Shown: one piece after another, positions 45,090 to 55,554 of the stretch
How the letters are laid out: the number at the start of each line of letters is the position of its first letter
Numbering within the stretch: position 1 is the first letter of the stretch
Assembly (NCBI GenBank): GCA_030844895.1
Contig: CM061226.1
Span: forward strand, 100,543,187-100,607,186
DNA length: 64,000 nt
Direction: 5' to 3'
Source: Ambrosia x helenae
Lineage: Eukaryota > Streptophyta > Magnoliopsida > Asterales > Asteraceae
Translations under genes and position numbers: made by a program
Notes under the pieces: model-generated
The model's input: the letters and a program-made list of their open reading frames with translations, nothing else
Database searches by the model: none
What the model was told of the DNA's origin: nothing

Positions 45090-45865
45090 TTGTAATATCC
45101 GATTGTATATATGTTATTATAACCCGATTAAACATGCACCCAACCTTTGAAACTTACGACTAAGAAAACCCCTATATCATATTCACCTTTCCATCACTAG
45201 AACTCCTCAAATTTGAAGCTTTGGGGTCACGGCTTGTGCTTAGATTTACACCATCATTCGGTAACATTTAATCTTGATTATCTAGTCCCTTATGATCGAT
45301 TTTTTATAGAGTTTAAAAGCCCTATGTTTCAGTTTATTAACTGTATCAAAAACATTTTCAACTGTAACGATTTAGGGTTAGGATTCATATCAGCTTAATT
45401 TGGGGAAGATGACATAGATCGTTATTATGTAAAAAGTTTCTGAACCGAGATAAAAAACCAACAGACATGTGGAGCAGATGGTATTCTGTTTGTGCATTCA
45501 TACGCTTGGTCTTGGGTTCGAAACCGAGCTACAACATTTTTTTATAAGCATTCATTCTATTATTTAAACATACCATATAACCAATTAAATCTGAAACCAT
45601 CTTGTTCTCAGGGTCCGGACCAACTGGTCTGGGCTTGTGATTTAAAACCTCCAAACCGGGTCAGACCCAGGTTCGATCCTCCCCAATAACATTTTTTTAG
45701 TTATCAATTTTCCATGTTTTCTTTATATATTTTGATTAATAATTCTATAATATATTTAAAATACCTAATATGACTTATAAATTCTACAAAACTTATTTTA
45801 TGATATATAACTAATAAATTTTATTATATATTTTTTTATTTTCAGAAAATTCTTTTATTTAATAT
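45090..45865 (+). other. Interior of the outer Mutator-like element, resembling a gypsy LTR
   Basis: The order TTTGGGGAAGATGA (45401), a tRNA-like block with GGGTTCGAAACC and GCTACAACA (45472-45535), a second GGTTCGATCC block (45670), then TTTAATATATATAATAAAT and TCTACAAAAATT mirrors the order in the LTR at 20702-23373. It is probably captured LTR sequence of a related family. No gene. Confidence 0.45.
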
Positions 45866-46350
45866 ATATAATAAATATTGCAAGTTTCTAGAAATATCAT
45901 CAAACTGTTTATAAAAATTCTACAAAAATTGTTTTAGACTTATAAACTAATAAACTTTATAAAACTAAATTTTAATTTCGGAAAAAGTTTCATTAATTAT
46001 TTTTTTTATCAATTTAACTTATTTTAACCGTTATAAATTCATGGATAAATTACACAATTCGTCCTTTAGGTTTGGGCCTTTTTCAGTGGATGTCCTTTCG
46101 CGTTTCAGTTGATGTGATTCGTCATTAACGACCTAAAATCCTTACACCCACTGTCCTAAGGGCCTAACTTGGTTAGTTTTTAACGTTAAGTCTGGTCATG
46201 TGAGGGGCACGTGAGGGTATATTCGTCAATTCATCTACCCATTTCCCTCCCCCCCTTTCTTCTATAAAACCCTTCATATTGTCAGAGAAAATCATAATCC
46301 ACCTTCTACTTTATCGATCATCTTCTTCTTCACTTCTACTTCACGATCAC

Positions 46351-49300
46351 AACATTGACGTGGGAGGATGGCTGGGATGATGGCTGGACCATACGACGAC
46401 CAGGGCTTAATGTTGATCTCGATGATGTGTACTGTAAGTTGTAACCTAGGTTTTCTGATATTGTTGATTTTGCTATTGAATGATGTATAAAGTTCAAATT
46501 TTTAAAATTTTGCAGTTGGAATGCCCCATTTCTTCGGTATAAAGCTTCATCATGGTGGTAGATTGACTCAAAGTCCAGGTCGTGAGTATGTAGGTGTTAC
46601 GATTGACTATATTGACTTGTGTGATATTGATATGTTCTTTGTGCATGAAGTTTCTTTAATGATGGGTCTGTTAGGATACTCTATTGTTGATCATATTTAT
46701 TACTTTTTCCAAAATCCTGAAAAAAATTTAGATGATGGTATTGAAGACCTAACTTCTGATCAGGATGTGTTGAGGCTTGCTCAACATGTGGGAGTGCATA
46801 AGTTAATCAATGTGTTTACTCAACATGGTTTAGATAACATAAAGGAAATGTTGCTGACACCAACTAAACCTAAACACAGTGTTACCATTGAAGAAATTGA
46901 TGAACCTAGACCCTATGCACTAGTCCCTGCTAAGCTAAATGTAGTCAGAAACTTAAACTTTAGTGGATTAGGCAAAGGTGTGGAGTCTAGTGGGGCTGGT
47001 CAAAACTGTGATGGTGTGGAGTCTAGTGTGGTTGGGAAGGGTAGGTTAACTCCATTAGAGGTTAATGATGACATGTTTTTTAATGATAAGGGACCATTGC
47101 CAAATCAAGATGATGACATGTTTGTCACTGATAATGGACCATTGTCAAATGAAGATGAAGAGGTTATAGGTAGTGCAATACAGTCCAATGATTGTCATTC
47201 TGGAACTGTTTCTATGAGAAATGATGAGGATAGTGATAGTGATTTTATAGTTGATGACAATTGTATGGCTGAAGATGAAGTAGATATGAGTGAATATAGG
47301 ATGCATATTGACCTTGATGTTGAAGAAGAAGATTTAGGTAGACAAGAAGAAGATGATGTACAGGCTGATGATGATGAAGTGATGCAGAATGATGCTTTCT
47401 TAAGTGGATCAGAGTCTGATGATTATGAAACTAGTGCTAGGAAAAGACAACTAAAAAAAATCAGAAAGGCAAATCAGAATAGGGATGAGAACAGAGTAGT
47501 TTTTTATGTGACCCAAGTGTTTGGTACTAAGGAAGAAGCAAAAAAGTTGATTAAAACTCATTCAGTTGAGACAAGAAGGAAAATTGTTATTGTGAAGGAT
47601 GATAAGCAAAGGGTTAGGGCAGTGTGCCATGGTAGGGAACCAGAATTTGAAGTGGATGATTTTGGTGTTCATGTTTCAAGTCAACCAAAACCTAAAGGGG
47701 CATGTGGGAGAAAGTTAAGAAGTGCAACAGCTGCTGTGAACAAATCAAAAGATAAGGGGCCAATTATGGACAAGGGCAAAGCTTGGGGACCCCTGTTAAC
47801 AAGGGTAAAACTAGGGGAGAAACCAATATAAATGTTGGAGGCAGGGGTTACAAGACAAACCCTAATGAACACCACTGTCCATGGGTCATTTTGATTTCTA
47901 AAATTTCAGATGAAGAAAGCTGGATGGTGAGGAAATTAATTGAAGACCATACATGTGTACAGACACGGAATGTTACTGCTTGTACATCTACTTTCCTCTC
48001 TCAACAATTGGTGGATCAGATCGAAGAAAACCCAGATATTCCTGTGAAAGCTGTTCAGGAACAGTTCCAAAGGAAGTATGAAATAGGCATATCAAGGATG
48101 AAAGCATACCGGGCTAAGACAAAGGCTAAGACAATGATGGAAGGTGATTACACATCACAATATGCTATACTTAGGGATTATGTGTTGGAATTGCAGGATA
48201 AAAATCCAGGTACCACTGTTAAGATAGAGGTTGAGTTACCTAATCATCCAGATGACCTCACAAGGAAGTTCAAAAGAATCTATGTCTGTTTGGGAGCATT
48301 AAAACAAGGTTTTAAGGCTATTGGTAGGGATGTATTGGGTTTGGATGGTGCATTCATGAAAGGACCTTATCCTGGTCAGATTTTGAGTGCAGTGGGTATT
48401 GACCCAAATAATGGAATCTACCTAGTTTGTTATGCAATTGTTGAGGCTGAAAACTACAACTCTTGGTCATGGTTTCTAGATCTGTTGGGAGATGTCTTGG
48501 ATTTAGATAGAGAGTCAAGGTTCACATTCATGAGTGATAGACAGAAGGTATGTTCTCTAGTTTTTATTTACTAAAGTATATAACATTCATTTCATCTTAA
48601 TATACTTATCCAATTTTTAAACAGGGTCTACTTCCAGGTCTCACTTTTCAGGTATGTTCTTTATAGTTGTATAGCTAATGCTGTTTAGATTTAGATTTCA
48701 AAATTTTGATATACCAACACAATACAGGTAGGGGTTGACTGATATGCTACTAAACAACATGTGTGAAACATTCAATGGAAAGATAGTTGAAGGCAGAGAC
48801 AAGCCCATCATTAATGCACTTGAGTACATCAAGGAGTATTGCATGAGGAGGATTGTTTCAGTGTTGCATGATATAGAGACCAGTGAAAGTCTGTTGACAC
48901 CTAAGGCCACAGAAATGTTTGAGACAATCAAAAGAGATGCAACCTTCTATCATGTTTAGTGGAATGGGGGGGGATAAATATGGAGTTAGTGGTAAACCTG
49001 GTCACACACGTGTTGTGGATTTGGCTGAAAAGACTTGTGCTTGCAGAGGTTGGGAAATAACAGGTATGTATATCTTGTTCAATTCAAATGTTGTCACTTT
49101 CATTCATTAATGCTAAATTTTGTTACTTTAATGGACAGGAATGCCCTGCAGACATGCAGTGGCTGCAATTTGGTTCAAAGCTACTAATGGAGGTAGAGTT
49201 GGGGCATTGGAGAGTTGGGTTAATCCAGTGTATACAATGGATAGGTGGAGACAGGTTTATTCCTTTAAGATTAACCCAATCAATGGCAGAGCTTTATGGC

Positions 49301-49599
49301 CTAAGTCTCAAGTTCCTACAACTTTAACACCACCAAATCATCACACACAAGTTGGAAGACCCAAGAAGGTTAGGAAGAGATCAGAATTTGAAAGGGATGA
49401 TATGGTATCAGGGGGCACACTGTCTAGGAAAAACACCAAAGGAAAATGTGGCAAGTGTGGGAATACTGGACACAATCAAAGGACCTGCAAGGGACAGAGT
49501 AAACAGGTTGCAGGTACTCAGGCCAAGTCTGGAAAGAAGGGAAGAAAGAAGATTAGCAAGAAGGGTACCACTAGCAAGGTTCAGGGTAGCAAGGGTTAG
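46351..49599 (+). pseudogene. Mutator (MURA-like) transposase gene, recently broken
   Basis: Would cut and join element ends in the nucleus. Exon 1 (to 46433) reads TWEDGWDDGWTIRRPGLNVD into intron 46434-46515 (GTAAGT...GCAG), continuing VYFGMPHFFGIKLHHGG, a PB1-like N-terminal domain. An acidic Asp/Glu-rich linker follows, then a MuDR DNA-binding domain (EAKKLIKTHSVETRRKIVIV). A 1 bp frameshift near 47790 leads to a C2H-type zinc region and the MULE catalytic domain with VLGLDGAFMKG and FTFMSDRQK. An intron begins at 48548, and about 90 residues (the RHCxRH region) are missing before MLLNNMCETFNGKI. A G8 run near 48967 shifts frame again. A SWIM finger (CACRGWEITG, intron 49064-49138, MPCRHA) and a CCHC knuckle (CGKCGNTGHNQRTC) end it. 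No in-frame ATG was found in exon 1. Confidence 0.9.
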
Positions 49600-50038
49600 G
49601 ATGTTTGTGTTTGTTATGTTTGTTGAACATGTATTTTGGTCCTTTTGGGAACATTAGTAACTTATGTTTATGTTTGTGTTTGTGTTTGTTGAACAAGTAG
49701 TAATGATTAGGCTATGTTGAACATGCAGTTTATGTACTTAATGCAGCAAAAAAATGTTGCAATTTTGGTTAATGGGTATGTCCAGATGTTTATTATGTTG
49801 CAGTGTATTAGAGTTTTGTCAAATGGGTCAAACACAGTCTGCACATTCAACATGCATTTTATGTACTTAAACACAGTCTATTACATGTTTTTCAAATGGG
49901 TCAATATCTTTCAAATGGGTCAAACACAGTCTACTTCAACACAGTCTATTAACAATGTGCATTATAAGAACTTTCATTATCATTAGCCATTAACCATTTC
50001 TTACACATTCCTAACAGGTGCATTAATGCACAGTTTAA
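49600..50038. other. Intergenic region between the convergent element genes
   Basis: AT-rich with recurring words (TGTTGAACATG, GTTTGTGTTTGTG, TCAAATGGGTCAA, AACACAGTCTA) in several copies. It presumably holds both 3' UTRs. No further gene. Confidence 0.45.
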
Positions 50039-50449
50039 CTAAGAATACAAAATTTTATACACCAAGAAACATAACCAACTACATATCAACATCCTTTTCC
50101 ATTTGCTTCCTTGAGCTTTCAAATCTTGAACTTTTTCTTCAAGCTGGTGGTTTGCAGCAACAAGGTGGCCATTATAAACTTCAAGGTTGTTCTTGGCTTT
50201 TAACAGACCTGGGATAATCTGTTGACACCTTTGGCACTTCAATTCATCACACCATCCAATAAATCCACATCGTGATAGCTAATTTGACAGAAAGAAATCC
50301 ATCAGATGCAACATTATGTAATGAAAATCAGAAATTGAGTGTTAACGTACCTGGTCAGGACAAGCATAAAACTTTCGACCTGGGTTTTTACTTGTCCATG
50401 ATGTACGTACGATTGCTGGTTTTCCACAATGGCAGTAAATAGGCTCCAT
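50039..50449 (-). CDS. GRF-type zinc-finger, coiled-coil, C-terminal membrane-anchor protein of the Mutator-like element
   Basis: Two exons: 50449-50351 and 50278-50039, joined across a 72 bp GT...AG intron in phase 0, giving 112 residues. Exon 1 encodes a GRF zinc finger: MEPIYCHCGKPAIV, then TSW, then NPGRKFYACP (the C-x-CG...T-S...NPGR-x-F-x-C signature); exon 2 continues with C-x6-C-D and CQRCQQIIPGLL. Next is a Leu/Glu-rich helix (LEVYNGHLVAANHQLEEKVQ) and a hydrophobic end ICSWLCFLVYKIL, a likely tail anchor. GRF fingers bind single-stranded nucleic acid in characterised proteins. Its frame and splice sites are intact although the transposase beside it is broken. It lies inside the TIRs, convergent to the transposase, in the place mudrB occupies in MuDR. 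Confidence 0.78.
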
Positions 50450-51051
50450 GATCGATCGAAGTGGTTGCCCTAATTTGGGTTTCTTGAAGAACCCTAGATG
50501 ATGATCTGATTGATCTCAACGAAACGTTATAATATAGGAGGGAAATGAAAGGGGCAGATGAATTGACGAATATACCCTCACGTGCCCCCCACATGACCAG
50601 ACTTAACGTTAAAAACTAACCAAGTTAGGCCCTTAGGACAGTGGGTGTAAGGATTTTAGGTCGTTAAGGACGAATCACATCAACTGAAACGCGAAAGGAC
50701 ATCCACTGAAAAATGGCCCAAACCTAAAGGACGAATTTTGTAATTTATCCTAAATTCATAATAAATTATTTAATTAACAATTTTTAAATTAAGAGTTAAA
50801 TGCCAAATTCGTCCCTGAGGTAAGGTTGAATTTTAAATGCCAAATTCGTTCCTGAGGTAAAAAGACAACACTACCCCTGACATTAATGAGCTTTTTTAAC
50901 TGGGTTAGTGAAAAGGACGAATTTGGCAAAAAAATCCAAACCTCAGGGAAGGAATTGCAAAAAAAAAAAAAAAAAAAAAAAAACTTTTGTACTGGAGTGA
51001 CAAACTGGCCCAAACCTCAGGGACGAAATTGGCATTTAACTCTTATTTCTG

Positions 51052-51212
51052 GGTTTAAGTGATTATAAGTGTGCGTGCGCGTGTATAAATACACACACAG
51101 AAGATGTCCGATATGATGCGGAGAACACAAATACTGATAATCACGTAACATGTTATTTTTTTATAAATTAAAAGTAAAAACTACATCGATACGATAATGT
51201 CAAATGGATGAA
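51052..51212. other. Unassigned spacer
   Basis: Short GTGTGCGTGCGCGTGT and ACACACACA tracts; nothing else. Confidence 0.35.
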
Positions 51213-52522
51213 TGATATGTCCCTTTGTTCCCATACCCATGTAGCTATCTTCATGCATGTATTAGGTTCTTTATTTCATTCATTTCCTCCATGTTGTAGT
51301 AGGTTAAGTGTTAGTGGTTTAGTGGTTGCAGTTTATTTCAATTACTTCCCTCTTGTTTTGCTATTTAAGCAACAATATTTATTACCTTGAGATTATGAAT
51401 GAAAAATATTAACTCTAAAAATCTCTATAAATTTCTATCTAGTTCATCTCTATTTTCTTTAGTCAACAATTAATTGTTAGAATCACAATAGTGGTACGGT
51501 ATTAGAACTGTTGTGATCCCCACAGACCCATGGTTGCTCACACTCTATCCGAAACCGAATTTCGTCAATGGATGAATGAATCCTTTGCGAAACTCAAGTC
51601 TCAATTGCAAACCATATATCTTCAAATGAGCTCTAATCGATTCGAACCATTCAAAAAACCATCCAATATCCTACATTACCACCGGTTTCCGCCCCCGAAC
51701 CACCACTGACAGCACCACAACATCTAAACCCCACGCCACTATTTCCCATGTCATCTACAGCAGCACAAAACAACCACCAGCCTCCTATGAGTCACCTTCC
51801 CAACTTCCATGGATCATCAATACCAACACAAATACAACTCCTCAAACCGGCACAAAAATTTACACAAAACCGACGCTAAATCAAGCATCATCGTCCACAA
51901 GAACCACACCGACACTCACACCCGAATGTCCTTCTTCAACAACCTCATCTACATGACCTAATCACGTGCCAAGACATACCTTTTCTACCATCATGTATGC
52001 CCCAAAAACTGCATCCACACTAACCCCTAAACCCGCACCTTTGCAACCTTCCAATGCACTACTCTCGGAGCTTGCCATTAAACAACAAAGAACCGAACGC
52101 CACTAGAATATGTTAAGGGCGACCTCCATGGCTTGCCATTGAGATCACCCCGAATGTTGTGGTACGACTCGAATGGCCGCCACCTTGGTGTTTTCATTAC
52201 GTTTTCAAGGGCACGGGAATGATACGTCCCATTATCCCTTGAGACCCATGTAGTCCATCCCTTTGTTCCCATAACCAAGTAGCTATCTTCATGCATGTAT
52301 TATGTCTTAGTTCATTCATTTCCTCCATGTTGCAGTAGGTTAAGTGTTAATGGTTTAGTGGTTGTGGTTTATTTCAGTTACTTTCCTTTTGTTTTGCTAT
52401 TTAAGCAACAGTGTGTATTACTTTAAGTTTATGAATGAATTAAGTCTATCAATCTATCCAAATTTATTTTTATCTAGTTTCTCTCTACGTTCTTTGACCA
52501 ACAATTAATTGTTGGAACCACA
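51213..52522 (+). mobile_element. Miniature LTR retrotransposon derivative (1.3 kb)
   Basis: Direct repeats 51213-51487 and 52220-52522 share TTTGTTCCCATA...GTAGCTATCTTCATGCATGT and end AATTGTT(A/G)GAA(T/C)CACA; the left copy lacks about 30-40 bp near its start. After the left LTR comes GTACGGTATTAGAAC, a worn primer site; before the right LTR, the purine-rich AAGGGCACGGGAA. The 732 bp interior starts MVAHTLSETEFRQWMNESFA (a gag-like N-terminus) and ends with text like a gypsy pol C-terminus. TSD unclear. Resembles TRIM-like deletion derivatives. Confidence 0.65.
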
Positions 52523-52653
52523 ACACAATCCTTTAAAGTATTCTAAAGAAGATGAAGTTAGTATATTGGATGCATGATAAGTATTGGATGATTCTTAAGC
52601 ATACGTTGCGCAACTATCTCTTGAGGTAGCAATAGGTAACTTTAGTATTTGTT
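52523..52653. other. Spacer
   Basis: No gene or repeat recognised. Confidence 0.35.
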
Positions 52654-53124
52654 TCTAGGCATGTAAACGAATCGAACGAACACGAACAAGAACACATAAA
52701 CGAACACATTTTTGTGTTCGTTTTAGTTCATTAAGAAATTTGTCATGTTAGTGTTCGTTTATGTTCGTTCGTTTTAAAACTAAACGAACAATTCATGAAC
52801 GAGCATAAACGAACGTTCACGAACATAATAAATGTAAATGATTTTGTATTACTAAAATCCAATTACGAATTGGTTACATTTATACAAGTAGTTAAAGTGC
52901 AATTTATGTTTATATTTATTTAAATAATTACTTATGTAATTAATAAAGTTAAATGAACATAAATGAGCGGACATAAACGAATGCTCACGAACATAAATGA
53001 ACGAACACAAGGCTTCTTCATGTTCGTTCATTTAATTAAACGAACATAAATGAACTTACCGTCGAACAAGTTCATGAACAGTTCATGAACAGTTCATGAA
53101 CATTCGGTTCGCTTACATGCCAGA
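52654..53124. mobile_element. hAT-like element filled with AACGAACA
   Basis: Ends TCTAGGCATGTAAACGAA and (complement) TCTGGCATGTAAGCGAA are inverted repeats with one gap. The arms are full of ACGAACA/TGTTCGTT; the AT-rich middle is featureless. No clean TSD was found. Confidence 0.7.
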
Positions 53125-53344
53125 ATTTGAATGACACGATTATTACGATCATTTATGCTATTATATATAAATACATGATCCATTAGTCGAGTCGTGGTCG
53201 TGTAGTTTTATTGTTTCAGTTTTAATACCGAGTTTTTGGTGGCGAATTGGCAATTGCTACCATTTTGTGACTGAAAATGCGGTAGCAAAAATTATATAGT
53301 CTAGAGTGTTATGAAACTTTCATCCTCTTAGTCTTGGGTATGTA
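53125..53344. other. Spacer with a GGTAGCAAAAATT fragment
   Basis: 53228-53300 has GGTGGCGAATTGG...CAATTGCTACC and GCGGTAGCAAAAATT, words also found at the CACTA-like end near 60656. Probably an eroded CACTA arm. Confidence 0.35.
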
Positions 53345-55554
53345 TCTATACTATATTATAAAATATCAGTGAAGGATACATGCAAAATTTAAGTAAATAC
53401 AACCTTTATTGCTTATAGTAATATTATAAAACCTCAGTGAAGGATACCTGCAAAATTTAAGTAAATACATCCTTTAATGCTTATAGTACAATGCTTGTTG
53501 AAGTCATTCAGAGGGTAAAATTGTCTCTCTACCTATCTGTTAAACCGTTGAAGAAATTAATTTAAACATAATTATATAATTGATGAGGAAATTAACAATA
53601 ATGTGATGACTCTTTACATTCATAACTTACATATCTTTATTACGTTTGTATCAATGTTATAGGCTTATAAATAGTGGCCATGTATTTGGTATCTAAATAA
53701 TGCGGTGACTCTTCACATACCTAACTTACATATCTTTCAATGTTTATAGCCTTATAAATAGTGGTATTTTATTTGGTATATGAAACATATCAATGAATAA
53801 AGTTCTCTTTTCCTCCATTCTTTCTATCCATACATAATGTCTAGAGTATTCTTCTTATGTTTATATAACTTGTATGTTGGCTGCTACTAGATTCTTATAT
53901 TCCAACACGTTATTAGCACGAGTTTTCTTGTTGCTCTTCGTTTTTTTTCCACTCTGAATCCATAGTCTAACCTCGCCTTGTGCCGCTACGTTTACAGAGC
54001 AATGAAAAAATATAAGCGTCACATGTCTGTTGCTGTTATAGCTACCGGAAACAAAAGTGACTAGAAATCACAATCAATCTAATCCATCTCCATTCACAAT
54101 TCAAGTAATAAAACATAACTTTTTCTTTGTGATGTATATACATAAAATACGAAAGAACAATTTCAGGCACGTTAACATAATTTGTGTAAATTTTTTCTTT
54201 AATTTTAGATTACTTTTTTTTTATTCAAACCCACCTTAGTTCCCTTGCAAAATTGGCTTATGTTATATTTTTTTAATGATTTTTCTATGGTAGGATTTAG
54301 TATCTAAAATGTTGTTTTATTGTAGCTATCTAATAATCAATCAAACTTTTAGGAGCAGAATTTGTTCCGATAATTGGTTGCTAATCATAATTTCAGCATA
54401 AAAGGTGATGGGGTAGGGGTTGATTGGTTACGTAAGTATTGCAAACGGAGGCCAAATACGTGACAACTATTTATAAGACTATAACATTGATACAAACGTA
54501 ATAAAGATATGGAGGTTATGAATGCAAAGAGTCACTACATTATTGTTAATTTCCTTATCAATTTTATAATTATGTTAAAATTAATTTCTTTAAAATTTTA
54601 ATATTTAGGTAGAAAGACAGTTTTACCCCCTAAATGACTTCAAAAAGCATTGTAATATAAGCAATGTTGCAAAAGTCACTAGGCGGCCCCTAGTCGGCTG
54701 ACTGGGGAGTTGGGTGTACTCGGAGTACTCGGAGAGTACTAGGGGAGTACTCGTATATGGTAAATATAAAGAAAATAAATTATTGGATATAATATATGTA
54801 TCAAAATAAGCATAATTCATGTCAAATACGCATGTTTTTTTAAAGATACATGTTTAAAATTCATTTTTTCCGAGTACAAGGCCGAGTAGGCCGAGTACAG
54901 GGCTGAGTAAGACTAAGATGACTGATTTTGACCACTGAGTACATGGCCGAGTAGGCCGAGTACAAGGCCGAGTTGGCCGCCGCCGACTAGTTTGGCCGAG
55001 TAGGAGAAAGTCACCTCGGAGGGGTTCCGAGGTCCGAGTAGTCGCCGAGTACAAGGCCGAGTAGGCCGACTTTTACTACACTGATGCACGATGCATTAAT
55101 ACATGTTGGTTATAAATGCAAAGAACATGTGATGGTTAAATCTTGGGTAAAAACACATTTTTCATGAATGGGTTAAATAGATATTTATTTAACAACTAAA
55201 AACCACTTAATTTATTTGTTTCATTAAAAGTTACTCATAAAGTTTTATAAAACATATAAAAACAATATTACCAGTAATGACAATATGATATTTACCGGTA
55301 GTGACAACATGACATAATTTTTTGTCGTTTTCTCAACCAAGTTTAATAGTTTGTTACCTAAATTAATAGTTTGTTTAAATTTATTTTCTACAAGTCGAAG
55401 AACCAGCTTAAAAATAAAATCCATTAACAATATATTTACTAGATATAGCACAAATTTAATATCAAATACTACACAATATATCATGACATGATCGATAAAC
55501 TAACAGTAATGAGTATCGCACTACAAATTGTCTCACCGCAGTAACGCGCACTAG
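53345..55554 (+). mobile_element. Probable Helitron with nested elements
   Basis: It starts TCTATACTATATTATAAAAT after A and ends TCACCGCAGTAACGCGCACTAG before T (55555), consistent with Helitron ends (TC...CTAG, A/T target), although the 3' hairpin is weak. A 68 bp tandem duplication lies at the 5' end (53353-53488). A ~200 bp block at 53490-53690 recurs inverted at 54430-54655. TTCCAACACGTTATTAGCACG near 53905 looks like an LTR end plus primer site, so LTR remnants are inside. Confidence 0.45.
54662..55084. mobile_element. hAT-like element filled with GGCCGAGTA
   Basis: It begins CAATGTTGCAAAAGTCACTA and ends CGACTTTTACTACACTG, imperfect inverted ends. The arms are tandem CCGAGTAC/GGCCGAGTAGG words (left arm GGAGTACTCGGAG). 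No TSD was confirmed. Nested in the probable Helitron. Confidence 0.6.

Larger units (their letters stand above)
46043..50750 (+). mobile_element. Autonomous-type Mutator-like element with two convergent genes
   Basis: Inverted ends GGATAAATTACACAATTCGT and its complement (right arm GGATAAATTACAAAATTCGT) run for about 200 bp. The 9 bp duplication TAAATTCAT lies at 46034-46042 and 50751-50759. It holds a MURA-like transposase gene (+) and, convergent with it, a GRF zinc-finger gene (-). Two convergent genes between long TIRs is the layout of maize MuDR. The transposase has frameshifts and an internal deletion, so this copy is probably no longer autonomous. Confidence 0.9.
44627..51042. mobile_element. 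Mutator-like element (same TIR family as 9230), carrying a nested one
   Basis: Starts GAGTTAAATGCCAATTTCGT and ends with the complement; 9 bp duplication TTATTTCTG (44618-44626, 51043-51051). If the nested element (46043-50750) and one TAAATTCAT are removed, about 1.7 kb remains and the inverted repeat continues inward through 45090 / 45865 (TTATAATGGTTAAAATAAG and its complement), giving arms of about 460 bp. It has no transposase of its own. The size equals the copy at 9230-10961. Confidence 0.88.

Noticed and set aside
46381..46433. ATG-initiated frame (MAGMMAGPYDDQ...) as the start of the transposase
   Set aside because: After splicing 46434-46515 it is out of frame with the PB1-like domain; the overlapping frame DGWTIRRPGLNVD joins correctly instead.
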